DNA of 64,000 nucleotides, from positions 5,207,501 through 5,271,500 of the forward strand of contig NW_024104532.1 in NCBI RefSeq assembly GCF_003945595.2, written 5' to 3'. The stretch is from Pipra filicauda. Its lineage: Eukaryota > Chordata > Aves > Passeriformes > Pipridae. A program made the position numbers and the translations under genes. The notes under the pieces are model-generated. The model worked only from the letters and a program-made list of their open reading frames with translations. It had not been told where the DNA came from and did not search any database. Below, piece by piece: positions 24,201 through 37,095 of this stretch; position 1 is the stretch's first letter, and every line of letters starts with the position of its first letter.

Positions 24201-25090
24201 CAATAGTGAGAGGAAAGGTTAAGTTTGGGGAAAAGCCACGTGTGCTTGCAGTTTAAAGTAAATAAAAGCTGACTTGGCTCCTCCCAGCCCTTCCTTCTAA
24301 TCGGATAGGAGCCTGGCAGATCCCAGTCATATTCCAGTAAATGTTCAGGATATGGTGTACCCAGAGGTTTCTGCTGACAGCCAAAGGGAAGAGCCTGGTC
24401 CTGCTGCCCCACAGAGCCCCCGGGAACTTTGCTGTGTGGCTGGTCCAGCTCTCCTGGGCATCGGGTTAAAAAAACCCGCTGAAGAGTTTTTGGCAGTGCA
24501 AGAGCTCAAAAAGCATAAAACTTCCCAATGACTCCTTGGTAGGACAAATGGTGGCATCTGCGGGGGCAGTTCCTCCCAGCAGCAGGTCCCCAAAGTCCCA
24601 TGGGGCCACCAACATCACCGACTGCAGGGATGGGGACAGGTGAGATGAGACCCTGGCCATGGGTGACCTGTTAAATTGCTGTGGCAAACAGATGCAAATG
24701 CAGAGATAGCACAGAATTCCAAGTGATAGCTTTGTGTGTGGGATGCCAGGCTGCCCTAAGCCCTTTCTGCCAGCTCCCTGTGCGACCCAGCCCTGCTGTG
24801 TCATTGCTGCCTCCCCTGTGTCTGCCTGCCTTTCATGAGGTAATGACCAGTGTCAGATTGAATACTTCATATATCTATTTATGTACTTTATATCTGTACT
24901 TTTATATCACATGTACTTTGCCTCCCCTGCTCTGCCTATGGGCTATAGATGTGTGACTCCTGGAAGGTGTGTTACCACCAGGATTAAAGAAACCTTGGTC
25001 CAGTGCCCGTCTTCCCCAGCTGCCCCCATCCTAGCTGATGAAATCATAGGAGCAAGGAGGTCACCAAGAAGACCCATAGGGTTTGCTTAC
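21259..25090 (-). other. FGF1: FGF1 intron between coding exons 1 and 2
   Basis: This 3.8-kb intron runs from the GTAAGC donor after residue 56 to the TTACTTCCAG acceptor before residue 57. It separates the first base of codon 57 from the other two (phase 1). The reading frames inside it, including a 213-codon minus-strand frame at 22630-23271, have no recognisable domains and overlap frames in other phases, so I read them as chance. I saw no repeat family in it beyond short AT-rich stretches. Confidence 0.85.
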
Positions 25091-25259
25091 TGTGCTCGTC
25101 GCTTCGGTCCCTGGTCCCATCCACTGTGCCATCCGGGAGGATCCGTAGGAAGTGGCCCCCGTTGCTGCAGTACAGGAGTTTGGGTTTCTTGTAGTTCCCC
25201 GGGGGCAGGTTGAACTTCTCGGTCAGGGCAGTGAAGGTGGTGATTTCTCCCTCGGCCAT
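25091..25259 (-). CDS. FGF1: FGF1 coding exon 1 (residues 1-56), fibroblast growth factor 1
   Basis: This is the first coding exon of fibroblast growth factor 1 (acidic FGF), a beta-trefoil mitogen that binds FGF receptors together with heparan sulfate. It lacks a signal peptide and leaves cells by a non-classical route. The exon begins [16 protein letters not shown] and carries the basic NYKKPK nuclear-localisation motif at residues 22-27 and the conserved Cys31. The start lies in a good context (G at -3 and G at +4), and it matches the start of known FGF1 proteins. The exon ends after one base of codon 57 at a GTAAGC donor (25085-25090), which is the phase expected for this gene. It joins exon 2 at 21258 to make Ile57. 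Identity, frame and phase all agree, so the call is very secure. Confidence 0.97.
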
Positions 25260-25283
25260 CCCGCAGCCTCTCCCACAGCCGAG
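25260..25283 (-). other. FGF1: FGF1 5' UTR part of first coding exon, with splice acceptor
   Basis: Immediately upstream of the FGF1 start codon, a pyrimidine-rich stretch ending CATCTCTTGCAG (minus strand) forms a good splice acceptor with its AG at 25284-25285. If used, it leaves 24 bases of untranslated leader in this exon. In mammals, FGF1 transcripts splice alternative noncoding first exons onto the first coding exon a short distance upstream of the ATG. An acceptor here therefore fits the family. The exact site is inferred, not proven by transcripts. Confidence 0.6.
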
Positions 25284-25434
25284 CTGCAAGAGATGTGGCA
25301 GCAAGGGTGGCACCAAGTGCTGGGCACACGCTGCTGCTCCTGGGCTTTAAAGGGAAGGGGGGGAGCCCGGGGGTCCCTGCTGGTCCCTGGGCTGGCTGCA
25401 GGGCAGGTGATTCACAGCGGTGATGGCTCCGGCA

Positions 25435-25464
25435 GTGACACAAAGTGACACAAAGTGACACAAA
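25435..25464. repeat. Three exact tandem copies of GTGACACAAA
   Basis: A 10-bp unit is repeated three times without change, about 175 bases upstream of the FGF1 start codon. It may have arisen by recent slippage. No binding site is recognised. Confidence 0.85.
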
Positions 25465-25966
25465 GGTGATGCTCCTCCAGCGTGGGAGGTGGCGGGGGGC
25501 TGTCTCCTCACTGGGAGGGACTCTGTCCTTTTAATTTTATCATAGTGAATTCTGTTTTTGTTCTGCTTTCTATTGACGTATGTACTAAAATTATACACTC
25601 AAAAACCAATTTGAAAAACACCCAGTGTCTGATTGGAACCCACAAGAGGCGGGAAGGGAGCCCAGGTAATAACTTTCTCCACTATTATGACTCTCAAACA
25701 CAATTATGACCAGGAATTGCAACACCCACTGCATGCCAGGTAGTAAATATTGCTCATATCTTGGCACTCAGTGGCTCACCTGGCCCAGGAACACACACAT
25801 GGAAAAGGTCAGAACACACATTAGACGTGGTGGGAGATGAGCAGGGGGCAGGACTGTTCACTGCCTGGGGGTGAGTCCGAGGATTACCCAGACAGTGATT
25901 AAGACCATATGAAAACCAAGAACTGTGAGTCTAGATTATGCCACGAATATACCAGAAGCATTCCGG

Positions 25967-26200
25967 TGTTTAAAGGGGCTATAGGAGAGCTGGAGAGGAA
26001 CTTGACAAGGGTCTGGAGTGACAGGACAAGGGGGAATGACTTCCCACTGACAGAGGCAGGGTTAGATTGGATATTGAGAAGAAATTCTTCCCTGGCACAG
26101 GTTGCCCAGAGAAGCTGTGGCTGCCCCGTCCCTGGAAGTGTTCAAGGCCAGGTTGGACAGGGATTAGAGCAATCTGGTCTAGTGGAAGATCATATTGAAA
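25967..26200 (+). repeat. CR1 LINE fragment, plus orientation, upstream of FGF1
   Basis: This copy holds GGCTATAGGAGAGCTGGAGA, TTAGATTGGATATTGAGAAG, GTTGCCCAGAGAAGCTGTGG and GTTCAAGGCCAGGTTGGACA. It stops just before the 3' terminal octamers, and a short internal deletion is present near 26094. Confidence 0.88.
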
Positions 26201-26730
26201 CCTCATTTTGCAGGAGACTGTATGGTCATGATCCATGTTTCAGCAGACACTGTGCAAAAACCTGAAGGCATCAGATTGATAAGAGGAAGATGCTGTGGAT
26301 GTCTGAGGGTGAGAACTGCCCTCACAGCTGTGCCATCAGGAGGTGACATGGGAGATGACTAGAGTCCCACACACATTCCAGGTACATTCACGTTCTAGCC
26401 TACATTTAAAATCTCACGTGAATTCATTCTGTCTTTCCTATGCAGAGTTCTATAGTGCTTAGAGAGAAGTGGATTTATGAACAGAAAAAGACATGCCACA
26501 GAATAAATCTAGATACAGGAAATTACTTTAAATGTCATGTATTCCCATAGCCGGATTATGGAAAATATTTTATAGTCACTGTTTATATGTGTTTATAGAT
26601 TGTAAAAATGTCTCTTTAGCACTGAGATGTGCTACTGGTACATTGGGATGCAGCCAGTACCACACTGTGTGGGTTTGCTGTGGTGCTTTGAGTGCCCTGG
26701 GAGATATTAAGGACGGCACCTCTCTGCAAT

Positions 26731-26764
26731 ACACACGCACACACACACACGTATATATACATAG
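26731..26764. repeat. (CA)n/(TA)n microsatellite
   Basis: ACACACGCACACACACACAC is followed directly by GTATATATACATA. Confidence 0.9.
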
Positions 26765-29700
26765 TATCTCTAAACATTTGGCCCTAAACTCTTTAGTAAT
26801 TAAATCTGCAAATGCAGCTGCAAGAAGGGGAAACTTGTTATTGAAATAGATCCCAGAAGCCTGCAGAGGATAAAAACGTTTACAAGTTGGATTGCTAAAA
26901 GCTGAAACCTTGGACATACAGACTGTATGGCTGTTGCTGAAAGCACTCCCGGCCATTGCACCAGCTTTGCTTCACACACAGACTTCATTCCTTGCTCTCA
27001 GATACCCCGCTCAACACAGATCAGGATTTAGGGAAGTGCTCTCTGGAGTGATAACATGGGCCAGCCCCCCCCTTCCCTGAGATTGGTGAATCAACACACA
27101 AGAGCTCCTAATGGTTTTCAAAGCAGCCAAATACAAACTCAAAATCCTTTTTTAACACCATTGTCAGGTGAATCAGGTATTTCTCGGAGTGTTTGGTCCC
27201 TAAATTTATTTTCCTGTCAAGAGATTGTACTTTCCATGCAGTAGTTCAGTTTTTCTTGCCAACTCCTTCTCTGAAGGAAAGCCTCTAAGTCACCCAATGC
27301 AGCCCACAGGGCTCTGGTGTGTTACTGAGCATTAATCAAGATAGCAGCGTTGTGTAATTTCCTGGAACCAAAGCTTTTCTTGAACCTTTATCTGAGTGCA
27401 AAAGGCACTCAGAAGTCTCTTGGGTTGATGATGGATGGTAATGAGAAAGAAATACCCCAGATCCAAGAGCTCCGATCAGGATCTCAGCAAACCCTGCAGC
27501 CAGCAGCAGCAAGGAATGGGCTGGATTCTCCCCATGGTCACCTGAAGGTCTGAGGGCATCTCTGGGTGGCTTGACCAGATCAGCTTCTTCATCATTACTT
27601 ATTTCCTTTAAGGTTTTTCTGCTATTTTTAGAATGACTCCAGTGCTCACAGCTGCCTTAACTACCACAGAAAAGCTGAATGAACACTTTTCCACTCTTGT
27701 TGTCTCTCTGTGCTAAATACTATCGCTCTTCTCATACTTTATGACCACGGAGTCGTTCCTCTACACACACCACCACTCATGGTCCTACAATTACACTTTT
27801 GGCAGGAACATGTTAGGTTTTTATGGGAATTAAAAAGCACGAGTGAGAGAGAGAACCTGAACCAAAGACAACACAAAGGGCCTTATTTCTTTGGGTAGAA
27901 GCCCAACAGTGCTATTAAATAGCTCAAAGCAGAACAGAGCACTCTCTCCAAGAAGCAAAGCTGAGAGACACCACACTCCAGCAATTATTTGGTGCCCCAC
28001 GGAGAAAGGAAAATATTCCAAGAGGAGATTGCTGTAGGAGATTGCTGCTGCTGAGCACTGACCCCGCCGGCCGCACTAGGACAGTGAGCTGGAGCTGAGT
28101 TGGACAGTGTTTGTTCAAGACCAGCTGTGTTTGTGGCTCCTCTTTCCTCCACCTCTGTGTAACAGTTTTCCTGTGCTGTGCTAAGAGAAAACCCCCACAG
28201 AGAATGAATCACTGGGAGCTGGACCCAGGGCACCTGCTCCAGGGCAGCCCCAGCTCTGTCTGTGGCACAAGGGGGCAAGGGGTCCCACCAGGGTGCCTGA
28301 TGGCACCCAGCTCTTTCTTCTGTAAGGAGATGTCAGCACCCCAAAGGATCAGAAATAGCCTTCTAAAGGACAAAATGGACTTAAAAAGAGAGTTAAATCC
28401 GAATGTTCATTTGATCCAGGTCCTGCTGAGCTGTGGTGGCTGGAGCGCTGCCGCGTGCCTGCTCCTTGCAGCACTGAGGGGAGATGAGCCCGGCGTGGGA
28501 CCGGAATAGCTGTGAAATTCTGAGAAGTTTGGCTTTGGTTCCAAACTTTATCACTGGCCAAACCAGTGGCTTTGATGTGAAATCCCAAACTCTGCAAGCA
28601 TCCGAGTCTGAGCATCGAGGGCTGGTTGTGCTGCCAATAATGGGCGTGTGAGCTCTGAAATAACAGCGCAGGCTGGGAGCCATGGAAAAGGAGTGGGGTC
28701 GTTTTCCCTTCCTGTTTTAAAGTCGATGCAGATTTCACTAGATAGCACTGCTGTCTCGTTTGCTTGCATGACAAAGGTGGTGTTGATGGCAACTTGGAGG
28801 ATTGCTAATGGTCCAAAAGTTTTTTGCAAGTCTGGATTGCCAGGAACTTTTGTGGCTCTTCTATGGGTCCTGTGGCACCAATTAAGTAGCCAGCAAAGAT
28901 TCAAACTAGGAGGTGGCCAACTAAGGTGAGCCTGTCTTTTTTCCTTAGATATAAAATACCTGGCTACTATGTGGAGGAAAGCAGAAGTTAACACATACTG
29001 GGTTAAACCAGGATTGGAGGTCGACTCAAATACTTGTCCTTGGCTTTGGACACAAGCCTTTATATGGGGCTGGAAAGAAATGTTCTGAATGGTCTCTGTG
29101 TGGCTACAGTGATGAAGAGTGCAGTTAATCACAATTGTCATTTAGATGATCAGCTAAAGATCATGCAGAGAACTCCAAGGAGTACTCCAGAGAGATGAGA
29201 GACTGCTAAATCCAGGAGTCTCCTAAGGTTCAGCTAACGAGATCAGCATCCCCTGAACCCAGCTCTGGTGAGTTCAGTGAAAACACTCCAGTTGGTTTAC
29301 TTTGGAAAGTGTTATTTTATCCATTAAAGTAGAAATCCTGTTTCTACCAGGGTATGTGACTCAGCTGGGATCAGACAGCAACACCTCCTGATAGGCTCCT
29401 TTCCCATTCCCACTTCTGACTACAGCCACCTGGATAGAACAGTAACTTCTCAGGCAGTTCAGACACTTCATATGGGAATCAAAAGCACTTACAACAGGTA
29501 GAATATTTTTAAGGAATTCAGGCTATGGCTTTCCTCCACCCACTGTCTGTCCTGAGGGTTCCCAAAGCAGCCTATGGGCTGCCCATTACGGCTTTGGGGC
29601 AATCTGAGAACACCTGGGCATGTGGAATAAACATCTCTTGGATAAACAATGATTTTATTAATCATAAGTTTTAGAGATCCACTGCATGGGATAGATTTCC

Positions 29701-32700
29701 TCACCCAGGAAAAGATTAGAGACCAGGCAGAGGTTTCCTCGTGCTCTGGTTGCTGTAGGAGAGGCAGCATGGTAGGTCTGGTGTTCCCATCCCAAGGGCT
29801 GGTGGTGCAAGGCACGACTTAAATTCCTTGGACTATGCATCCTCTAAGAGTGACTTAATAAATGATTAGGCAAAGCATATAATAAATATGTAATAGATTG
29901 TTTTGTGTGTATCAGCAGAATGCATTGGCTCGTTTCTGGTCTTGCTTATGGCCAGGTGATTTTATCTCTAGCAATGTGATTAACTGCTCAATGAAATATT
30001 TATCAGCCAGGTTTTGCCCTTTGGAAGTGGAATATGTTGCATGAAGTGTGACCAAAAGTGTAGAAATCAATTTAACTAATGCCTGCTGTCATCATCTCCT
30101 GCTTTCTACCAGGAAACACGGTCATTCCACTCAGGTCACACTGGATTTGTGGCAGGTCAAACAGGTAGGAGTGAAACTTTTAGCATTTTACTGAGTTTGT
30201 GTCACTAATGGCTGATGGCAAACACCAGGAGCATCATGGTAAAGATAGATTAGGTAAAGGTGGCATCCTGCCTGGGAGATAGGGACAGGGGTCAACCCAT
30301 CCCAGGTGAAGGGAGAAAATCCTGTGCCTGTAGGGATGCCCAGGGGAAAGCCCTGTATCCTGCCTTGGAGCCTGGTGTGACTTATGCAGGGCTGTGAGCC
30401 CGGGACACCCCAGATGCTGCCTCACACTGGGACAGCCAGTACAACATCCCAGCAAACTGGTGGTGTCTGTGGGGAGACAGGAAAACCAAGAGATGACCCA
30501 CTTTCTAATTACCTTCCCGCCTCTCCCACCTCCCCACCCACGGCCCTTTGCAATCCGGTGATTAACTTAATTGCAGTTCCAGCTCCAGGAGTCAATCCAG
30601 CCTGGGAGCAGGAGCTTTGCCAGGAAGATCTTGCCCCTCTGTTCTGTCTGGATTCAGACCGAGAGCACGGACACGTAGACGAGCAGCACTGGCTGCAGAC
30701 ACAAATCCCACCACCTCATGTTGGGGATTTAAGCCCAGACTCCCAGTGCAAGCCGGATGCGTGGGACCTGCTGGATTGAAAGAACACACTGGACAGAGAA
30801 TTGCCAAAGCTCAGTCCCTCCAGCCAAGGATGGGCTGGAGGATGTGCAGCTCCCAGAGGATGAGGGGACACCTCCAGAAGAGGCAATGCCATTGCTCAGT
30901 TATGAGGAGGGGTGGCTGTGGCTCCCCTGTGAATGCTGGTATTGGTCCTCCCTCAGACCAGGGTCTGAGCAGAGATTGCTGTCCAGGGCTGGGCTGCCAG
31001 GGCCGGCACTGCCGCCGTGGCTGTGACTGTGACCACTGTGCAGGAAACTGGCAGGAGGTGACAGCTGGGAGCAGCCCAGCTACACCCAGTGCTTCCCACC
31101 TCATCCTAGGGGATTTGCCGAGGGCGTGTCTGGCTCTGCTACACTGCAACAGGTGTCCTAGTTACAAAAGGCAATTAGTGGAGAAACTCCCAGGGTTCCT
31201 CCTTCCTCCAGGAGATGGCAGGTGCTGTCTGCCCTTTAAAAGTGCCCTTTCCCTCTTGCAGGCTTGTGCTGAGACCATTGTAAAACGTTATCCCTCCTTC
31301 TGTGCTTTGCTGCCTCCTAGCACCTCATTCTGGCACATGGAACTGACGGGGAGCAGCCACTGACATGTGCCGTGAGTTACACCATCGTTGTGGTCTCATC
31401 TCTGCCACCCAAGGAGGGTGGCTCTGTGCTGCCAAAGCTGCCAAGGACCCAGGGACGACACACCAGGTGCAGGTACCTTGTTTTGGGTGTTTGCTATCTT
31501 GGTTAAGGGCAGGGCCGTGGGCACCTTTCCTCCTTGGGTCTGCCTGTGCTTGGCTTCCCAGGGAAAAGTGTCTGGAGGGAGGGGAAACCACAGGAGATGC
31601 TGTAACACCTTATCAGTTGTTGGTTGTAATATTTTGTGATGAGGTAGGAAGCCCCTGGGGGCAGGGGGCACTCAACGTGCCCCTTGGCTCCTGCTCAGCA
31701 GCCCTTAGGCTGGGGAGCTCCAAACAGTTGGGGTCCCTGCAGTGGGGTCCCAACCCACGCCCTGCCCAGAACCCACCACTCAGTTCCCAGCAGGCAGGAG
31801 GGATGTTAAGCTGGGTGACACTTCACAGGGCTTTTAAATGCCACCATCCCCCTGCCACCCACCCCCGGTGTCAGTGCAGGACACTGGGCACAGTGTCAGA
31901 CCACAAAGCCCTGACTGTCCTGTCTGGGCTGGCCCTGCAGGTGTGGCTGCCCTGTGCGCCCACGGATGGACGGACAGAAGGATGGACAGATGACAGCAAA
32001 TGTCAGACTCTAGCCCCAAAACTTCCCTCTATGCAATACTCTTAATCCAAGGGGTGATCTGGTTCTCCTGTTGTACCACGTCCTGTCTGAGCCCTCCAGT
32101 CCCACCCCAAGCCAAGCCTCCTGCCGATGCCCCGTTCAGGTACGTGCCTGGTCACTGAGTCTCTGGGTCACCCTCCGTCAGCCGCGAGCCCTCGCCAACC
32201 CCTCGGCGCTCAGACGGGTCCGACACCTCCGTGTGCTGTTGCTTATACTCATGAGGATGGAATTAGGAGCAAAAAGGAGGAATGCTCATGCGGTGTCAGG
32301 CAGCACTTCCTGCAGCTGGCCATCTGAAGGGTGGCCAAGCCCAGCTGAGGGTTGGCTCCAGCTTCAAAACTGGGATTTGAGTTTGGGTTCAGCCTTTATA
32401 CCGTGTCCTTCCCCAAAGAAGTAGAGGATGATGGAATCCAGGGTTTCATCTCCAGGCCAAGTGAAACCCCACATCCATCCTCGTGGTTAACCATCAGTAG
32501 ACATATCATCGCTCAGAAATCCAACTTCCTTCAGCAGAGTCTCGGTCTGGGTTGTTCCAAGGAAAATCACTTGGTTCCTGGGTTCACCATAAGCTCAGCA
32601 GTGATTTACTATGATAATGTGCAGGGAGTTAATGATGCTCATCCTGCAATGTTTGTGTAAGGGCTGTACAGCTGCTCTTGTTAACTTCTAAGTAAGACTG

Positions 32701-33803
32701 GCTGGAAGAATCCTGTTCTTAATTCTGTTGCTCAATACCTTATTTTAAATTCAGTGTCTAGTACCCATGGATGCTACCTCCTGGTTTTTTTTTCCTCCAA
32801 GCTGTATGAGTAAGGAGCTTGGGCTGTGTTTTCCTGTGCACACTGTTGCTCAATAACTTAACAGTGCAATAAAAGCTTGAGATAATAATTGCTATTACCA
32901 GGAAAATCCTCCAATAAATAATAATTTTCTTATCTGCATGACTTTGGGACTGGAGAAAATGCTTTCCAGCGGAAAGCTGCAGTGCATAAGAGCATGCAAG
33001 GGGCATTTCAGATGAAAGATCAGAGCAAGGCAAGCTCAGAGCTGAATCTTGTTCAATGCAAATGAGTGGGTTAGCAAAAAACCTGGAATAATTAGTGTGG
33101 ATAAGTAGCCACTGGAGTAAACTAGGGAGAGCAGCTGGGCATCTCCACCTCTTATGGTCTATAGAGTCTGTAGAGACTCGTGGTCTTTAGGCAAAATATG
33201 GGGAATTCTCAGTTCCAGTAGTGGGTGGTTCTGGAGGCCACGGGCACTGAGCTCTATGTTTGTCACCCTCATCTCCAGCCTAGAAAGGAGTATGAGTCAC
33301 ACACCAGGACCTGCCAGACCTTGGTGGAAGGTACAGCCCTAATTCTGGTCCTCCTGTCCCAGACAGGGACACACCGAGGCACCTGTGTCTGTATAGAGAT
33401 GGGCACCTATTTGGTCCTTGCCGTGACATCTGTGACCACAGGCTGTGTGACAGCAGGCAGTACTTCCACACTGCTCCAAGGCAAATAGTGCCCTGCCTTG
33501 GATGCTGCCACAGGTTTCCATTACAGAGTCCTCAGAGGGAAGGGGATATATTTTGAAGTCTCTTCTACCCTTTCTCATCTCTGTAAACAACAAACCACCA
33601 CAAAGAGCATGGTGCAGGAGAGAAGGCTGCAATTTTAACTACCTGCTGAACCTCAGCCCCAGAGGTGACACCCACACTGGCTATTTACAGCTCCTGAGTG
33701 GGCAGTCTAAAGACATCGGGATGTTTGTTGTGCCCAGTGTTTCCACAGCTGGTTTAGGGGAAAGCTGGGGGTCAGGCTGGCCCACAGGGATGCAGCCAAG
33801 GAT

Positions 33804-33962
33804 CAGAGAATCACAGAATGATTTGGGTTGGAAGAGACTTCCAAGTTATCTCATTCCACCCCCCCTGACATGGGCAGGGACACCTTCCACTAGACCAGGT
33901 TGCTCCAAACCCCCACCTTGAACACTTCCAGGGATGGGGCAGCCACAACTTCTCTGCTGTGA
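33804..33962 (-). repeat. CR1 LINE 3' end, minus orientation
   Basis: It starts GAATCACAGAATGATTTGGG and continues GGGACACCTTCCACTAGACC and AACACTTCCAGGGATGGGGC, ending near ACTTCTCTGCTGTG. A clear CR1 terminus. Confidence 0.9.
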
Positions 33963-35282
33963 TGCTCACAATGATCGAGGCAGAAAGATGCCCTGAATTG
34001 TCTAAGTGGGGAAAAAAGCCCCAAACTAAACCAAAATCTTTGGGACGACCAGGCAGTTTGGGGAACAGTTGTTGCTGTGCCCCCTGCCCAGCTGGGAGTG
34101 CCGTCACCAGGACCCCAATGAGTTTTTACATTTTTCTCAGCCGTGAGCTGCACATTCAGCCCCACAGTGGGATGCAGGATCCCCAGGGAGTCAGTGAGCA
34201 TCCCCCAGCTGTGGTTTGTGAACACGTACATATGTGCACCTGGTAAAGATCACACCCACACCAAGTTAGGTGTAAACTCCAAAATCCCTTTTTGGAATCT
34301 GGCAGCCAGTAAACTCTTCCCATCAGTCGGAAGCTTTTGTGAACACCCTGCAACAATGGGAATATTAAGCAAGGGGAGGGGAGAGTGTTTTATTTGATGT
34401 GAAATACTTGTATTTTATGTCCAAGATTTGACCTGTAATTGAGACTTAAGTACAAAAGGAGGTAGAAATTCTAGTGGAAAATGTACCCAGTTGAGTAGTT
34501 TTGTGTACAACACCCACGTGCCCTGTGGGGGTGTGCAGGTGTTGGAGAAATAGCAGTGGATCTCTCTGGGGGAAACGAGGAACCTCTCTGGGGAAAAACA
34601 TAACTGGATTAGGTAAAAGCAGGACATCCTTGGGATCTACCAGTCACAGATACAGGGATGGCCCTGTGCCATGTCTGGGGGATTTGGAAACGTGTGGAGG
34701 GGTGGATGGTGCTCCATCTTTTGCTTGGATGGTGCAGGGATGCAGAAGGTTGTGCCCTCAGTGACTGCCGCAGGCAGCATGTGGCAGGGAGATGGGCAGG
34801 AAGCAGCTGGGTTATCCAGCACTGAGCTCCCATGATCAGCATAATTTTCACAGGCTTTATGGCGTGCAGAGAGTCTGGAGTATGCAAACAGCTGGGATCT
34901 GGAGTTCATCTTTGGATGCACAAAGCAGGTTTTGTCATGGTAAAGATCTCCCCCTCCTGTCCACCACAGCAACAGGGATGAGAGTGAAGGAGGGAATCAG
35001 CTCCCATTCCTGCTCTTGTTCTGTGACTGAGCACGGGTCAGACAGCTCAGTGTGCAATTGGGGGCCACCCTGAGCAGGTGAGGGTGACTGTGCCCCCAAG
35101 GTGGGCTTGCAGGCTGGGCGAGCTGCCTGCCTGGCCCCCTGGGCTGGGAGTGTCCGGTGGGACCTGCATCCTTCGTGGGGGTGCAGGACCATGACCCTGC
35201 ACATGGGTCACTGCCGGGCTGGCTCCACCTTGGAGGGATTGACAGATGTGTAGATGTGGCACTTGGGGACATGGGCTTAGGG

Positions 35283-35374
35283 GTGCCCTTGGCAGTGCTG
35301 GGGGAATGGCTGGACTTGATGATCTTAGAGGGCTTTTCCCACCTGAATGATTCTGTCATTCTATGATTCTGCAG
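35283..35374 (+). repeat. CR1 LINE 3' end, plus orientation
   Basis: It reads GGCTGGACTTGATGATCTTA and then TGATTCTGTCATTCTATGAT, with the terminal octamer repeat TTCTATGATTCTG. A short truncated copy. Confidence 0.85.
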
Positions 35375-36719
35375 AAATAATGTCCCTGCACAGGTGAGAG
35401 CTGGCAAGGGTGGTCTGCAGGTGGGACAGGCGGATTTACCAACCCCAGAGATGTGGGAAGGAAAGATCTGAGATTTCAGCTCTTGAGGCACAGATCTAAA
35501 TTAAGAGCCAGGAGCAAGGACAGACTTTGTGAGTGCAAGTGGATTGTGAGTCATGTGTGAACTGTGTGTCCAGACCGTTGTGGGCAAAGGGCAAAGCCTC
35601 ACAGCAGACAACAGTTCTGAAAGGAGTCTGTAGGGGACAAAAGGGTTTTAGATGTCACCCTGTGAGTCAGTGGCACCCTGGGCACAGCAGCCAGCCCAGC
35701 TTCTGCACCCTGTGAAACACTTCCCGCGGCAAACCTTTTTCTGCCTCTTTTCTGATCTTTTTCCTCAGAGTTAGCTGCCAGGCTCAAGTACCCTGGGCTT
35801 GGGTGCTGTCTATGGGATCTCTGCTTGGTCCATCCCTGGGCAGCCTTCTTGGTCCAGTGTGTACTCTGGGCAAGGGAATGGGTTTGGGGATTTGGGTCAG
35901 CACAAACAGCAGGGGAAAGGGGGGTCCTTTCCCAAGAGAATTCCCAAATATTAACCCTGGCACTGTGAGGGTCTGCCACATTCAGAAGTGAAGCATTTTA
36001 TTATACTCTTTTCCTTAGCAAGCTTTTAGAGAGGAAAGCAAGGCTTGTGACAGCCAGAATTTTGTCACCTGCAGGTGCCGGGTGCTCTGCATGCTACAGA
36101 CCTGCCTCTGCCTCCTCCCTGGGCTGGAGGCTACGGCTGCCTGTGACCCAGGCATGAGGCACGAGTCCCTGTCTCTTGGTGGGCAGTGCCACCTTCCCTG
36201 TTAAACACCAACAGAATCTGAGGAATATAAAACCTGCAAGTCACTGACTGCTGCTGTGGCTGCTCTGTGCTTCAGTGTTTGCTTTGGTTCTTTAAACCAA
36301 CAGACACCAATGTTGGAAACGAGGGGAAAAAATAGGAACTGCCATTGCTGAGAAACACCAAGTCAGGCACCTTTCTAAAACAAAGGGGGAGAGGGAGGAT
36401 TCCTGCATCCACAGCAGAGACTGTGACAAAGCCATAGTGTCTCATTCTCTCTTGCTGAACGGGTTTTCAAAAAATTCTTCTGCAAAGAGATTTCTATTGT
36501 GAGATTTCTATTTGAAAGGCAGGCCTCCAGCCCTCACAATAATCCCTGACAGCTCTGCACTGGCAGACAATGTACGCAGGATTCCTAAAAATGCCCCAGC
36601 CGTGAGTCAGTGCCTGCTGTGCCCAGGAGGGAGATGTGCTGGTACTCAGGGGCAGCCCATTAGGTCAGGACAGGGTTTACCTCCCTGGAATATACATTTT
36701 CCTTTAGGGAATATTTACT

Positions 36720-37095
36720 GAAAGAGTTGGAAGATATAGTACAAGTGCTAATGTGTTTTGAGGCCAAAAAAGATTGGAGATGGAGTAAGCAAGGAAGACT
36801 GAAAGAGAAATGGAGGCTAAAGATGAGAAGAAGCCTGCAAAAGAAGTGGAGTCACAAAGAAGGTTGGGGAGAAAAAAAAGTAGAGGAGTGCGAGAGGAAA
36901 AAAAGATTGACCAGAAGAGAAAATGAGGCCAGAAAAAATAGAGGCTGCAAAAAGGTAGAGGGCCAAGAAAGGGTGGGAGGGGGAAAGAAATGCAGAAGCT
37001 GAAAAGGGCAGGAGGCCAAAATAAAGAGGGAGGCCAAAGGAAAGGCAGAGACCAAAAAAAAGAGGAGGATGGAAAGGGGTGAGAGGTCAAAGAGG
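36720..37095. repeat. Polypurine tract with degenerate AGGCCAAAAA-type repeats
   Basis: For about 370 bases the plus strand is overwhelmingly A and G, with recurring phrases such as GAGGCCAAAAAA and GAGGCCAGAAAAAA. This gives a lysine/arginine-rich open frame on one strand (36727-37002) and a Phe/Leu/Pro-rich one on the other (36704-37090). Both are by-products of composition and not likely proteins. Such mirror-like purine tracts can form triplex DNA. Confidence 0.75.

Larger units (their letters stand above)
26201..36719. other. FGF1 upstream region, no coding gene seen
   Basis: This lies between the FGF1 coding start and the candidate FGF1 first exon, so it may be intronic in long FGF1 transcripts. 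It contains CR1 fragments and one microsatellite. Open frames at 28551-29141 (minus) and 30384-32045 (several plus frames) are discussed as findings. None shows a domain I can name. Confidence 0.65.

Noticed and set aside
36727..37002. Lysine/arginine-rich frame resembling a nuclear protein
   Set aside because: The composition is dictated by the polypurine tract. There is no domain, and the opposite strand is equally open.
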